NCBI RefSeq assembly: GCF_017377655.1
Contig: NZ_JAFREL010000005.1
Location: forward strand, 41,798-105,797
Origin: Candidatus Enterococcus ferrettii
GTDB taxonomy: Bacteria; Bacillota; Bacilli; Lactobacillales; Enterococcaceae
Direction: 5' to 3'
DNA length: 64,000 nucleotides
Shown here one piece after another: positions 47,924-55,898 of this stretch. Numbering within the stretch: position 1 is the stretch's first letter; each line of letters starts with the position of its first letter. The notes under the pieces are model-generated. The model saw only the letters and a list, made by a program, of their open reading frames with translations, did not search any database and had not been told where the DNA came from. The translations under genes were made by a program, and so were the position numbers.

Positions 47924-48285
47924 TGACTTACTTGCAGCGCGTAGTAGCTAATACATTGATTTTCATCTCATTGTCCGTGATATTTCCAGCACATGTATTT
48001 GTCGCAAATATCTGGGTAGCTATTCTCGCAAGCTTTATCTTGTCTATTCTCAATACACTGGTAAAACCGATCTTAACGATCCTATCTTTACCATTGAATC
48101 TATTGACCTTCGGACTATTCAGCTTTGTGATCAGCGCTGGTATGTTACAAATGACTTCCAGTATTGTAGGAAGTTACCGCTTCGGCTTTGCAAGCTTTGG
48201 AACAGCCATCTTGGTAGCTATCGTGATGGCAATTGTCAATGTGATTGTCTCAGAACACTATCTTGATAAATATAACGAACGTTAA
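47923..48285 (+). CDS. liaZ: Phage-holin-IV-like membrane protein LiaZ
   Basis: This 120-residue membrane protein has four hydrophobic helices and the motif LNTLVKPILTILSLPLNLLTFGLFSFVISAGML. That motif defines the phage_holin_4_2/YvlD family; it is not a lysis gene. Together with LiaX and LiaY it forms the third component of the lia target operon. Its ATG overlaps the liaY stop (TAATG). A strong terminator overlaps its end. Confidence 0.88.
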   Translation: MTYLQRVVANTLIFISLSVIFPAHVFVANIWVAILASFILSILNTLVKPILTILSLPLNLLTFGLFSFVISAGMLQMTSSIVGSYRFGFASFGTAILVAIVMAIVNVIVSEHYLDKYNER

Positions 48286-48316
48286 CCAGAAGACGCTTTT
48301 GTCTTCTGGTTTTTTA
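48284..48316 (+). terminator. Terminator of liaXYZ
   Basis: AACCAGAAGAC (48284-48294) pairs perfectly with GTCTTCTGGTT (48301-48311), followed by six T residues in all. Confidence 0.92.
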
Positions 48317-48403
48317 GTTTTGTCTCAGAAAGGTTCTATAACCTAGTAACCCTCTCCAATAAATGATAAAATAGAACGGAAACTGATAGAAAGAGGGGCT
48401 CAA

Positions 48404-49345
48404 ATGTCTGAAACAGTTAAAGTGAAAGAATTAGTTGAAGCACTTTCTTTGGAAGTAGTGACCGGAGATGAAAACAGTTTAGAACGAGTGATTGTGACTG
48501 GCGACATCTCACGACCAGGTCTGGAATTGACTGGGTATTTTAATTACTACTCTCATGATCGTTTACAGCTATTTGGAAATAAAGAAATAACCTTTGCGGA
48601 GCGTATGATTCCGGAAGAAAGATTGATGGTAATGCGGAGAATGTGCAGTGAAGATACGCCAGCATTTATTGTGTCTCGTGGGTTAACACCGCCTAAAGAA
48701 ATGGTAGATGCAGCAAAAGAGCACGGTATTGCAGTCTTGCGATCACCGATAGCGACTTCACGTTTATTAGGAGAGATATCCAGCTTCTTGAATGGCAGCC
48801 TGGCACCACGTACTAGTGTGCATGGTGTTTTGGTGGATGTATATGGTTTAGGAGTTCTGATCCAAGGAGACAGCGGCATCGGGAAAAGTGAAACGGCTCT
48901 CGAACTTGTAAAGCGAGGGCACCGCTTAATTGCCGATGATCGTGTGGATGTTTATCAGCAGGATGAGTTAACTTTGGTGGGTGAACCGCCAAGAATTTTA
49001 CAGCACCTGATTGAAATTCGCGGAGTTGGGATTATCGATGTCATGGATTTGTTTGGCGCAAGTGCGGTTCGCGGATCTATGCCTGTCCAGTTAGTTGTCT
49101 ATTTGGAAAATTGGGCCAAAGATAAGAAATATGATCGCTTGGGAAGCGATAATACAGAAGTTGAAATTGCAGAAGTGAATATTCCACAAATAAAAATTCC
49201 AGTTAAAACGGGACGAAATGTTGCAATTATTATTGAAGTTGCTGCCATGAATTTCCGAGCGAAGAGCATGGGCTACGATGCGACAAAGACATTTGAAAAC
49301 CGATTAACTGCTTTAATTGATGAGAATTCGGGGCAAAATAAATGA
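48404..49345 (+). CDS. hprK: HPr kinase/phosphorylase
   Basis: HprK phosphorylates HPr at Ser46 in response to glycolytic intermediates and reverses it with phosphate, so it is the sensor for CcpA control. The 313 residues have H140, the P-loop GDSGIGKS (155-162) and D178-D179 in LIADDRVDV. They also have the K3-type loop [18 protein letters not shown] and the C-terminal [33 protein letters not shown] precedes the start. It overlaps lgt by 4 bases, and ccpA lies 5 kb downstream. Confidence 0.97.
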   Translation: MSETVKVKELVEALSLEVVTGDENSLERVIVTGDISRPGLELTGYFNYYSHDRLQLFGNKEITFAERMIPEERLMVMRRMCSEDTPAFIVSRGLTPPKEMVDAAKEHGIAVLRSPIATSRLLGEISSFLNGSLAPRTSVHGVLVDVYGLGVLIQGDSGIGKSETALELVKRGHRLIADDRVDVYQQDELTLVGEPPRILQHLIEIRGVGIIDVMDLFGASAVRGSMPVQLVVYLENWAKDKKYDRLGSDNTEVEIAEVNIPQIKIPVKTGRNVAIIIEVAAMNFRAKSMGYDATKTFENRLTALIDENSGQNK

Positions 49346-50175
49346 TTGCTCAAGTAAATCGGACTGCCTTTGAAATATTTGGTCTTGAAATCTATTGGTA
49401 TGCGATTATTATTGTTTCTGGGATTGCTATTGCGTTGTGGCTAGCAAGTCGTGAAGCTGTTCGCGTGGGGTTGAAAGAAGATGATATGACTAATTATTTA
49501 ATATGGGCACTGCCGATCGCTATTATTGGGGCCCGACTGTATTTTATTTTATTTGATTTAGAACCTTATTTAGCTGACCCAATCCAGATATTTAATACTC
49601 GGAGCGGTGGTCTGGCGATCTATGGTGGTTTGATTGCAGCAGTGATTGTGTTGATCATTTATACGCGGTATCATTTTATTGATCCTTGGTTGTTTTTAGA
49701 TGTTTGCGCACCTGGTGTAATTCTGGCACAAGGAATAGGTCGTTGGGGCAACTTTATGAACCATGAGGCATTTGGTGGGGAAACTACTCGAGGTTTTCTA
49801 GAGAGCTTGCATTTGCCACAGTTCATAATCGAAAATATGTATATTGATGGCGCTTATCGGCAACCAACTTTCTTGTATGAGTCGCTTTGGTGTCTGCTTG
49901 GTTTTGTCATACTGATACTTCTAAGAAAGAAAACCAGCCTTTTCAAGCAAGGAGAAATCTTCTTGAGCTATGTAGTTTGGTACAGTTTTGCTCGATTCTT
50001 TATTGAGGGAATGCGAACAGACAGCTTATATTTATTTGGTGAGCTAAGAGTATCTCAAGCTCTATCTTTAGTACTATTTTTCAGTGCTTGGTTAGTAATC
50101 TATCTACGACGGAAAAAACAACCACCGATTCCAGCTTATCGACGGGATCAGGGCACTAATCAGTATATAGTATAG
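49342..50175 (+). CDS. lgt: Prolipoprotein diacylglyceryl transferase
   Basis: Lgt attaches diacylglycerol from phosphatidylglycerol to the lipobox cysteine. The 277 residues have about seven helices. The signature is [16 protein letters not shown] (about 133-148), preceded by [12 protein letters not shown] with its conserved Tyr. The late conserved segment is [15 protein letters not shown]. It would modify the lipoproteins encoded here (PstS, LivJ and the gene at 1950). ATG overlaps the hprK stop (ATGA). Confidence 0.96.
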   Translation: MIAQVNRTAFEIFGLEIYWYAIIIVSGIAIALWLASREAVRVGLKEDDMTNYLIWALPIAIIGARLYFILFDLEPYLADPIQIFNTRSGGLAIYGGLIAAVIVLIIYTRYHFIDPWLFLDVCAPGVILAQGIGRWGNFMNHEAFGGETTRGFLESLHLPQFIIENMYIDGAYRQPTFLYESLWCLLGFVILILLRKKTSLFKQGEIFLSYVVWYSFARFFIEGMRTDSLYLFGELRVSQALSLVLFFSAWLVIYLRRKKQPPIPAYRRDQGTNQYIV

Positions 50176-50228
50176 TTTACGACATTCAAATAAAATTATG
50201 TTAGGATTAAAGACAGGAGGAACGAACT

Positions 50229-51245
50229 TTGAAACAAAAAGTTGCCGTTCTAGGGCCAGGTTCTTGGGGAACCGCCTTAGCAAAAGTATTAGCAGAAAAT
50301 GGTCATGACGTAAGAATTTGGGGGAACAACCCAGCACAAATTGATGAAATTAATACCTATCATACCAATCGTCATTATTTGCCGGATTTAAAGATCCCTG
50401 AAGGTATTCAGGGCTGCAAGGACTTAAAAGAAGCGATCGATGAGGTAGATGCTGTTCTTTTTGTTGTACCAACTAAAGCAATGCGAATCGTTGCTAAGGA
50501 ATTTAGCCAAGCAGTAACTGGTAAGCCTGTGATTATCCATGCAAGTAAAGGGCTGGAGCAGGAAAGTCATAAACGGATTTCAGAAATATTGGCAGAAGAA
50601 ATTCCGGCCGAAAAACGTCAGGGGATTGTCGTTTTGTCTGGTCCAAGTCATGCTGAAGAAGTTGCGGTTCATGACATTACGACAATTACAGCAGCTAGTG
50701 ATATTGAAGAGCTGGCAAAATATGTACAAAAATTGTTTATGAATGAGTATTTGCGTATTTACACTAACACTGATGTTGTCGGAGTTGAAATGGGAGCTGC
50801 CCTAAAGAATATTATCGCTATTGGAGCAGGAGCTTTGCACGGACTTTCTTATGGTGATGATGCCAAGGCTGCTATTATGACCCGAGGATTAGCTGAAATT
50901 AGTCGTTTAGGTGTGGCGATGGGAGCCAACCCATTAACATTTATTGGCTTGAGCGGTGTTGGGGATTTGATTGTCACCTGTACCTCGGTTCATTCACGTA
51001 ATTGGCGTGCTGGCAATTTGCTAGGCAAAGGACATAATTTAGATGAAGTACTAGATAATATGGGGATGATTGTTGAAGGTGTAGCGACAACTAAGGCAGC
51101 AAAAGAACTTTCTGAAAAAATGGCGGTTCAAATGCCGATAACCGAAACTATCTACTCTGTTTTATATGAAGGAAAGGACGTTCGTCAAGCTTGTACTGAT
51201 TTGATGTTACGGGCAGGGACATTTGAAAATGAATTTACACTATAA
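50229..51245 (+). CDS. gpsA: Glycerol-3-phosphate dehydrogenase (NAD(P)+)
   Basis: GpsA reduces dihydroxyacetone phosphate to sn-glycerol-3-phosphate for phospholipid synthesis. The 338 residues have the Rossmann motif [34 protein letters not shown], the catalytic-lysine region [13 protein letters not shown], and [13 protein letters not shown]. The start is TTG 50229, 8 bases after ACAGGAGG; no ATG lies in a suitable position. It is part of the hprK-lgt-gpsA-galU run. Confidence 0.96.
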   Translation: MKQKVAVLGPGSWGTALAKVLAENGHDVRIWGNNPAQIDEINTYHTNRHYLPDLKIPEGIQGCKDLKEAIDEVDAVLFVVPTKAMRIVAKEFSQAVTGKPVIIHASKGLEQESHKRISEILAEEIPAEKRQGIVVLSGPSHAEEVAVHDITTITAASDIEELAKYVQKLFMNEYLRIYTNTDVVGVEMGAALKNIIAIGAGALHGLSYGDDAKAAIMTRGLAEISRLGVAMGANPLTFIGLSGVGDLIVTCTSVHSRNWRAGNLLGKGHNLDEVLDNMGMIVEGVATTKAAKELSEKMAVQMPITETIYSVLYEGKDVRQACTDLMLRAGTFENEFTL

Positions 51246-51267
51246 TCAAAAAGTTGGAGGAAGTACC

Positions 51268-52167
51268 ATGCGTGTAAAAAAAGCTGTGATACCAGCAGCA
51301 GGGTTAGGAACTCGTTTTTTGCCAGCTACCAAAGCGATGGCAAAAGAAATGCTGCCAATTGTTGATAAGCCAACAATTCAATTTATTGTTGAGGAGGCTT
51401 TGAATTCGGGGATCGAAGATATTCTGATCGTTACCGGTAAAGCAAAGCGTCCAATCGAAGATCACTTTGATGCAAATATCGAATTGGAAATGAATTTAAA
51501 AGAAAAAGGCAAAACAGATTTGTTAGCGCTAGTAGAAGAAACAACGGATGTTAATTTGCATTTTATTCGTCAGTCTCATCCAAAAGGGCTGGGGCACGCA
51601 GTACTACAGGCCAAAGCATTTGTTGGTAATGAGCCATTTGTGGTTATGCTGGGTGATGATTTAATGGAAGATACAGTGCCATTGACGAAGCAGTTGGTGA
51701 ATGACTATGAGAAAACTCATGCATCAACCATTGCCGTGATGCGTGTCCCTCATGAAGAAACATCAAAATACGGAATTATTAATCCGGGTGAAGAAGTTGA
51801 AAAAGGCTTATTCAATGTTAAAAACTTTGTAGAGAAACCAAATCCTAAAGAGGCACCTAGCGATTTGGCAATTATCGGACGCTATTTGCTGACTCCGGAA
51901 ATCTTTTCTATTTTAGATAACCAAAAACCAGGTGCTGGCGGAGAGATTCAGCTGACGGATGCGATTGATACTTTGAATAAGACACAACGAGTATTTGCAC
52001 AAGAATTTACTGGCAAACGTTCAGATGTCGGTGATAAGTTTGGTTTCATGACAACTAGTATTGAATACGGGTTGACTCATCCTGAGATTAAAGATAAATT
52101 AGCTGACTATATTGTGAAGTTAGGTAAAGAAATTGAAGGAAAAAAACCTAAAGCTCCAAAAGAATAA
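51268..52167 (+). CDS. galU: UTP-glucose-1-phosphate uridylyltransferase
   Basis: GalU makes UDP-glucose for glycolipids, teichoic-acid decoration and capsule. The 299 residues carry the nucleotidyltransferase signature [28 protein letters not shown], then [29 protein letters not shown] and [10 protein letters not shown]. The start was set at ATG 51268 (GGAGG 7 bases upstream); the longer frame overlaps gpsA without an RBS. A terminator follows. Confidence 0.96.
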   Translation: MRVKKAVIPAAGLGTRFLPATKAMAKEMLPIVDKPTIQFIVEEALNSGIEDILIVTGKAKRPIEDHFDANIELEMNLKEKGKTDLLALVEETTDVNLHFIRQSHPKGLGHAVLQAKAFVGNEPFVVMLGDDLMEDTVPLTKQLVNDYEKTHASTIAVMRVPHEETSKYGIINPGEEVEKGLFNVKNFVEKPNPKEAPSDLAIIGRYLLTPEIFSILDNQKPGAGGEIQLTDAIDTLNKTQRVFAQEFTGKRSDVGDKFGFMTTSIEYGLTHPEIKDKLADYIVKLGKEIEGKKPKAPKE

Positions 52168-52177
52168 TCAAAGCCAA

Positions 52178-52210
52178 AAAACAGCAGCTAATTGTTGCTG
52201 TTTTTTTTTA
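52178..52210 (+). terminator. Terminator of hprK-lgt-gpsA-galU
   Basis: AAAACAGCA (52178-52186) pairs with TGCTGTTTT (52196-52204) inside a longer T-run. Confidence 0.88.
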
Positions 52211-52373
52211 GAAAAAATCAGATAATATAGATGCTTCAATAGGTTATATTTCTCAGAAGATGAAGTATTCTCCTGAGGAATATGTAATAGCAATGCGTTA
52301 GAAATAATAAGAGGTATTCAATCGATTCGCCGTTCTTCAAACCAAGATACCTTTTGTACTGAAGGATAAACTT

Positions 52374-52401
52374 TTGTTTAATATGGGATGAATGGTATAA
52401 T
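52374..52401 (+). promoter_or_regulatory. Promoter of the DUF948-YtxH genes
   Basis: TTGTTT (52374-52379), a 16-bp spacer and a perfect TATAAT (52396-52401) preceded by TGG (extended -10) are present. The preceding 160 bases contain only a 13-codon open frame and an ATTC...GAAT symmetry near 52270. Confidence 0.7.
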
Positions 52402-52454
52402 AAAAGTTAGCAAATAAAGGTTTTTTGACAGAAAATGAGCAAGGGAGTGTTCGG

Positions 52455-52883
52455 ATGAGTCTAGGAGGTATTGCTGCCCTCATTGCAGCCTTAGCATTTG
52501 TTGTATTGGTAATTTTTCTGGTAAGGGTATTGAGTCAAGTCGCCAAAACGGTGGAAAAGGTCGATACTACAGTCAAAGAAGCAAATACAACGATTAGTGT
52601 ATTAACAAAGGATGTTGATTTGTTGATGCAGCAAGTGGAAGGATTGCTGGTAAAAAGCAATCATTTATTAAATGACGTCAATGGGAAGGTAGCAACGATT
52701 GACCCATTGTTTACTGCCGTAGCAGATTTAAGTGAAAGTGTTTCGAACTTAAACCATGCTAGCCGCAACTTAACTGGTAAGGTCGCTAGTGTTGGAAAAA
52801 CTACTGCTAAGGTAAAGGTTGCAGGTAAGGTTGGAGAGTCAACCATGAAGTTTTTCAGAAATCGCAAACAAACTAATTTATAA
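52455..52883 (+). CDS. DUF948 membrane-anchored protein
   Basis: This 142-residue protein has an N-terminal membrane helix (about 4-28, GGIAALIAALAFVVLVIFLV). A long amphipathic, coiled-coil-like region follows (VAKTVEKVDTTVKEANTTISVLTKDVDLLMQQVEGLL) with a basic C-terminus. This is the YtxG/DUF948 family, which pairs with YtxH. The start was set at ATG 52455 because AAGGGAG lies 7 bases upstream; the in-frame TTG at 52425 has no ribosome-binding site. Function is unknown, though stress association is reported for relatives. Confidence 0.82.
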   Translation: MSLGGIAALIAALAFVVLVIFLVRVLSQVAKTVEKVDTTVKEANTTISVLTKDVDLLMQQVEGLLVKSNHLLNDVNGKVATIDPLFTAVADLSESVSNLNHASRNLTGKVASVGKTTAKVKVAGKVGESTMKFFRNRKQTNL

Positions 52884-52897
52884 TAGGAGGAATTACG

Positions 52898-53467
52898 ATG
52901 GGAAGAAAAAAAGGCGGATTTTTACTAGGAGTAGTTATTGGTGGAGTTGCAGCAGCAGCGACAGCTTTATTATTAGCACCTAAATCAGGCAAAGAATTAC
53001 GTGACGAACTAGCAAGCAAAACTGATGATTGGCGGGATCTAGCTTCTGATTATACTGAAGAAATCGTTGGCAAAACTAGTGAGATGAGTGCAGTAGTTAA
53101 GGAAAAGGCAGCTGATTTAACCAACCAGGCGACTGATTTTGCTTCTTCAGTGAAAGGAAAATCAGAGGATGCAGTAGATGACTTGGGAGATATTCATGCT
53201 GATTTGTTTGATGATTTGAAACAACAAAGCTCTGATTTATCTGATCGTTTCCGGAAAGCAGCTGACGAAGCACAGGACGTCGTTGAAGACACCGCTGATG
53301 ATATTGTAATTGATGCAGATGAAATGAAAACTGGCGCTAAACAAACAGTATCAGAGGGTGCTTCAGAATTAAATGTGAAGGCAGAGGATTTGAAGAATTC
53401 TGACAGCTTTGAAGAAATCAAAGAAGAAATTAAAGAAGAAGTTGAGAAGAACAATCCTGAACAATAA
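52898..53467 (+). CDS. YtxH-domain general stress-type protein
   Basis: This 189-residue protein starts with the YtxH motif GGFLLGVVIGGVAAAATALLLAPKSGKELRDEL, a Gly/Ala-rich membrane helix followed by a conserved APKSGKELR. The rest is long, acidic and helical, with repeated 11-residue-like patterns (SDFASSVKGKSED, DELASKTDDWRDL, KAADEAQDVVEDTADD) that resemble LEA or apolipoprotein helices. It lies 15 bases after the DUF948 gene with AGGAGG. The cellular role is undetermined. Confidence 0.82.
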   Translation: MGRKKGGFLLGVVIGGVAAAATALLLAPKSGKELRDELASKTDDWRDLASDYTEEIVGKTSEMSAVVKEKAADLTNQATDFASSVKGKSEDAVDDLGDIHADLFDDLKQQSSDLSDRFRKAADEAQDVVEDTADDIVIDADEMKTGAKQTVSEGASELNVKAEDLKNSDSFEEIKEEIKEEVEKNNPEQ

Positions 53468-53473
53468 ATTTCA

Positions 53474-53513
53474 AAAAAAGTTGTCCCTTGAAAAATAGGG
53501 GACAACTTTTTTG
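53474..53513. terminator. Bidirectional terminator between ytxH-like and pepQ
   Basis: AAAAAAGTTGTCCC (53474-53487) pairs with GGGACAACTTTTTT (53499-53512). A and T runs on both sides serve the convergent genes. Confidence 0.92.
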
Positions 53514-53516
53514 TTT

Positions 53517-54617
53517 CTATAAAATTATCAATTCTTTTGATGTTTTAGTAAATGGAACACAACCGTCTTTAGTTACAAAAATGCAGTCTTCGATTCGAAC
53601 ACCGACATCATTTGGTAAGTAAATTCCTGGTTCAATTGAGAAGCACATGCCTTCTTTAATCTCCATGTCATTTCCGCCAACGATTGAAGGATATTCATGA
53701 ATGGTTGTTCCAATACCATGACCTAAACGATGGTTGAAGTACTCACCGTAACCGTGACCTTCAATCACGTCACGAGCAATTTTGTCTAATTCAGCTGCTG
53801 TAATCCCTGGCTTAACAGCTTCTTGGGCTTTCAATTGAGCTTCTAGTACAATGTCGTAGATCTTCTTTTGATGATCAGTTGGCTTGCCGCAAGATACTGT
53901 TCTAGTGGCATCACTGCAATAACCATTAACAATTGTTCCAAGGTCAAATAGAACTAATTCATTTTCTTTCACAGTATTTTTTCCTGGTGAGCCGTGAGGG
54001 CTTGCTGCGTTTGGTCCAGCCAGTACCTCAGTTGGGAAGGACATCTGCTTGATCCCTTGTTTTTTCAATTCGTATTCGATTTCTGCTACAATAGATTCTT
54101 CAGTAGTACCAGCCTTAACCAACTTAAAACCAATTTCAAAGGCTAGATCCGCCGTTGAACCAGCTTCAACTAAACGCTGGCATTCTTCTTCTGTTTTATA
54201 AAGCTGTAATTGTTGCACTAAAGGTGTCAGGTCAGCAGAGAAGTCAGTGTCAGTAAAAGTGTCTGCCAGACGTTGATAACGATCTAGAACCAATTGCCCC
54301 ATCTCTACAGCCATTTTCTTTGGTGTACCATAGCGTTTTTTAATTTCGGCTATAATAATTGCCCATGGATCTTCACTGTCTAAGTAGCCGATTACATCAT
54401 ATTCCCAGTTACTCGCTTTAGCATCTTCGACTTCCAAACCTGGAGCGAATAAAAAGGGATCTTTGTCTAAAGGAATGAAAAGTGCTAAAATTCGTTCCAT
54501 CGGATTGCTGTCGAAACCTGAGAAATAAGCGATGTGGCTAGGATCAGATACATAAGTCAAATCCACATTGTTTGATGACATCCATTTACGTAGTTCTGCA
54601 ACTTTTTCTTGATTCAT
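53517..54617 (-). CDS. pepQ: Xaa-Pro dipeptidase/aminopeptidase, M24B family
   Basis: The enzyme hydrolyses dipeptides or peptides with proline at position 2 in the cytosol. The 366 residues have a creatinase-like N-terminal domain (about 1-130). The M24 pita-bread catalytic domain carries dinuclear-metal ligands in LFDLGTIVNGYCSDATRT (two Asp), HRLGHGIGTTIHE (His), CFSIEPGIYLP (Glu) and GVRIEDCIFV (Glu). AGAAGGATAATC precedes ATG 54617. The neighbouring divergent ccpA is the classical arrangement in lactic acid bacteria. Confidence 0.94.
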   Translation of the reverse strand: MNQEKVAELRKWMSSNNVDLTYVSDPSHIAYFSGFDSNPMERILALFIPLDKDPFLFAPGLEVEDAKASNWEYDVIGYLDSEDPWAIIIAEIKKRYGTPKKMAVEMGQLVLDRYQRLADTFTDTDFSADLTPLVQQLQLYKTEEECQRLVEAGSTADLAFEIGFKLVKAGTTEESIVAEIEYELKKQGIKQMSFPTEVLAGPNAASPHGSPGKNTVKENELVLFDLGTIVNGYCSDATRTVSCGKPTDHQKKIYDIVLEAQLKAQEAVKPGITAAELDKIARDVIEGHGYGEYFNHRLGHGIGTTIHEYPSIVGGNDMEIKEGMCFSIEPGIYLPNDVGVRIEDCIFVTKDGCVPFTKTSKELIIL

Positions 54618-54648
54618 GATTATCCTTCTTTCTGTTAAGCATACAAAT

Positions 54649-54676
54649 ATTGTATCACTTGAGCCCTTTTCTGCAA
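54649..54676 (-). promoter_or_regulatory. Promoter of pepQ
   Basis: On the minus strand, TTGCAG (54676-54671), a 16-bp spacer and TACAAT (54654-54649) are present. A cre-like site lies just upstream of it. Confidence 0.6.
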
Positions 54677-54685
54677 AATAATATT

Positions 54686-54699
54686 AGAAAACGCTTGCA
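54686..54699. promoter_or_regulatory. cre-like site 1 in the pepQ-ccpA intergenic region
   Basis: On the minus strand this reads TGCAAGCGTTTTCT. It matches the CcpA consensus TGNAANCGNTNNCA at all defined positions but the last. It lies 10 bp upstream of the pepQ -35. Confidence 0.65.
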
Positions 54700-54718
54700 A
54701 ATCTTTTAATAAATTAGA

Positions 54719-54732
54719 GTAAAACGGTTGCA
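54719..54732. promoter_or_regulatory. cre-like site 2 overlapping the ccpA -35
   Basis: On the minus strand this reads TGCAACCGTTTTAC, matching the cre consensus except for the last two bases. Its centre is 33 bp (about three helical turns) from site 1. It overlaps TTGCAA of the ccpA promoter. Confidence 0.55.
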
Positions 54733-54756
54733 ATCAGAGAAAAGACGTGCTATTAT
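54728..54756 (+). promoter_or_regulatory. Promoter of ccpA
   Basis: TTGCAA (54728-54733), a 17-bp spacer and TATTAT (54751-54756) preceded by TGC are present. The overlap with cre site 2 suggests autorepression. Confidence 0.7.
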
Positions 54757-54813
54757 CTTTAGGAAATGTAAATGAGATTTTCTGAAAACGAAAAGAGATA
54801 GGAGAAAAATCAA

Positions 54814-55815
54814 ATGGAAAAACAAACAATTACAATTTACGATGTTGCCCGGGAAGCGAATGTTTCGATGGCAACCGTTTCTCGTGTAGTAAACGGCAAT
54901 CCCAATGTAAAACCAACCACACGTAAAAAGGTATTAGAGGTTATTGATCGTTTAGATTATCGTCCAAACGCAGTTGCTCGAGGACTTGCAAGTAAAAAGA
55001 CAACAACAGTAGGGGTAATTATTCCTGATGTCAGCAACATGTTTTTCGCGTCATTAGCACGAGGAATTGATGATATTGCGACAATGTACAAATACAATAT
55101 CATTTTAGCTAACTCAGATGGTGAAACTTTAAAAGAAGTGAATGTGTTAAACAATCTGCTAGCTAAGCAAGTTGATGGTGTCATTTTCATGGGTCATCAT
55201 ATTACTGATGAAATTCGTGCCGAGTTCTCACGTTCAAAAACGCCAATTGTTTTAGCTGGTTCAATTGATCCAGATGAACAAGTCGGCAGTGTAAATATTG
55301 ATTACACAACTGCTGCGAAAGATGCAGTAGAAATCCTAGCACAGCATGATAATAAAAAAATTGCTTTCATTAGTGGTGCACTAATCGATCCAATCAATGG
55401 GCAAGCACGTATGAAGGGCTATAAAGAAGCTTTATCTGATCATGGTCTTTCATATAATGAAGGATTAGTTTTTGAGGCGACTTACAGCTTTAAAGATGGA
55501 TTGGCTTTAACTGATCGTGTATTGAACAGTGGAGCAACAGCAGCTTACGTTACCGATGATCAGTTAGCAATTGGTTTATTAGATGGTTTGTTGGATAAAG
55601 GCGTTAAAATTCCGGAAGACTTCGAAATTATCACCAGCAACGATTCATTGTTGACAGATGTTGCCCGTCCACGTTTAACGAGTGTTACTCAACCATTATA
55701 TGATATCGGTGCGGTAGCAATGCGTCTATTGACTAAAATGATGAACAAGGAAGATATTGAACAAAAAACAATCATTTTACCTCATGGTGTCGACGAAAAA
55801 GGTTCAACTAAATAA
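54814..55815 (+). CDS. ccpA: Catabolite control protein A
   Basis: CcpA is the LacI-family master regulator of carbon catabolite control, activated by HPr-Ser46-P made by HprK. The 333 residues have the LacI HTH (ITIYDVAREANVSMATVSRVVNG) and hinge helix (RPNAVARGLASKKT). The core has VGVIIPDVSNMFFASLARGIDDIA, and the HPr-contact region near RARMKGYKEAL is typical. It diverges from pepQ and shares the intergenic cre-like sites. Confidence 0.96.
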   Translation: MEKQTITIYDVAREANVSMATVSRVVNGNPNVKPTTRKKVLEVIDRLDYRPNAVARGLASKKTTTVGVIIPDVSNMFFASLARGIDDIATMYKYNIILANSDGETLKEVNVLNNLLAKQVDGVIFMGHHITDEIRAEFSRSKTPIVLAGSIDPDEQVGSVNIDYTTAAKDAVEILAQHDNKKIAFISGALIDPINGQARMKGYKEALSDHGLSYNEGLVFEATYSFKDGLALTDRVLNSGATAAYVTDDQLAIGLLDGLLDKGVKIPEDFEIITSNDSLLTDVARPRLTSVTQPLYDIGAVAMRLLTKMMNKEDIEQKTIILPHGVDEKGSTK

Positions 55816-55822
55816 TTGATGA

Positions 55823-55850
55823 AAAGCTCTCAGCTTCTGAGGGCTTTTTT
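55823..55850 (+). terminator. Terminator of ccpA
   Basis: AGCTCTCAG (55825-55833) pairs with CTGAGGGCT (55836-55844), with one G-T pair, followed by a T-run. Confidence 0.88.
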
Positions 55851-55852
55851 GC

Positions 55853-55884
55853 TACACAAAAAAGACCGGGAGAAATCTCCCGGC
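55853..55884 (-). terminator. Terminator of the class A PBP gene
   Basis: CCGGGAGA (55866-55873) pairs with TCTCCCGG (55876-55883). Read on the minus strand, it is followed by TCTTTTTTG. Confidence 0.88.
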
Positions 55885-55898
55885 CTGCTTGTTTACAG

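Noticed and set aside
47923..48285. Phage holin suggesting prophage remnant
   Set aside because: The phage_holin_4 fold here is the YvlD/LiaZ type in an intact liaXYZ operon, with no other phage genes nearby.
52262..52303. MKYSPEEYVIAMR open frame as a transposase remnant
   Set aside because: It has only 13 codons, with no inverted repeats or similarity that I can support.
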